A stretch of DNA of 33,330 bases from Vibrio splendidus 12E03 (GTDB lineage: Bacteria > Pseudomonadota > Gammaproteobacteria > Enterobacterales > Vibrionaceae). Shown piece after piece: positions 33,317 through 33,330 of this stretch. The DNA is taken from the NCBI RefSeq assembly GCF_000272105.2, contig NZ_AJZD02000151.1:1-33330 (forward strand), in the 5' to 3' direction. The position numbers and the translations under genes were made by a program. Below the pieces are notes generated by a model. It saw nothing but the letters and a program-made list of their open reading frames with translations, had not been told where the DNA came from and did not search any database. Every line of letters starts with the position of its first letter. The first letter of the stretch is position 1.

Positions 33317-33330
33317 TTCAGTGGAACTAA

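Noticed and set aside
1..33330. Mobile elements, phage genes, CRISPR or defence cassette
   Set aside because: No transposase, integrase, toxin-antitoxin pair, Cas protein or repeat array was seen. The genes look like ordinary vibrio chromosome with even codon use.

Overview
The window looks like a chromosomal segment of a gamma-proteobacterium of the Vibrionaceae, most likely a Vibrio. The evidence is gene content and order: FabV-type enoyl-ACP reductase, a FadL porin followed by a VolA-like surface lipase, the tesA/ybbA/ybbP divergon, an SgrR regulator, a J-domain protein of the DnaJ-related family, and small proteins of vibrio type. Base composition is even across the window. I saw no rRNA, tRNA, CRISPR array, insertion sequence or prophage gene. 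In V. cholerae the fadL-volA pair lies on the second chromosome, so this may be chromosome 2 sequence, but that is inference.

Layout. 1-340: a 24-codon membrane mini-ORF and the galE terminator. 340-1353 (-): galE. 1436-6001 (-): a tightly overlapping three-gene unit of TonB-dependent receptor, YfiR-like periplasmic protein and membrane diguanylate cyclase. This is the most system-like element here, a probable outer-membrane-to-c-di-GMP signalling relay. 6172-8774 (+): pxpA, pxpB, pxpC for 5-oxoproline hydrolysis. 8955-10409 (-): an unassigned FAD oxidoreductase. 10410-10941: a non-coding stretch with a cluster of DnaA-box-like sequences and a 13-bp inverted repeat. 10942-14056 (-): ybbP and ybbA, whose divergent partner tesA (+) starts on overlapping bases. 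14754-15953 (+): fabV. 16132-18039 (+): a GAF/degenerate GGDEF/EAL phosphodiesterase. 18160-19815 (+): an orphan ABC-class ATPase of unknown role. 20192-22090 (+): a solitary PBP2-type transpeptidase. 22236-22856 (-): the DnaJ-related protein. 23155-23994 (-): a 2-oxoglutarate/Fe(II) oxygenase. 24196-24804 (+): a YjdF-like membrane protein. 24893-27811 (-): sgrR, an EamA transporter and a zinc-ribbon protein. 27966-28713 (-): a small DUF3389-like protein and a MenI-type thioesterase. 28853-29641 (+): an M48 lipoprotein protease. 29779-30861 (-): an M50-type membrane protease. 31219 to the end (+): fadL and the N-terminal part of a VolA-like lipase.

How the genes relate. There are three themes. 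One is c-di-GMP turnover, with an active-looking cyclase at 1436-3412 and an active-looking phosphodiesterase at 16132-18039. The second is lipid handling: TesA, FabV, FadL and the VolA-like protein, with a possible FadR site before fadL. The third is envelope upkeep: PBP2, the M48 and M50 proteases and the YbbAP exporter. Intergenic regions are short and many carry clear intrinsic terminators. Two points most deserve a check: the stop codon that closes the VolA-like reading frame just after its N-terminal domain at 33314, and the DnaA-box cluster at 10646-10690.
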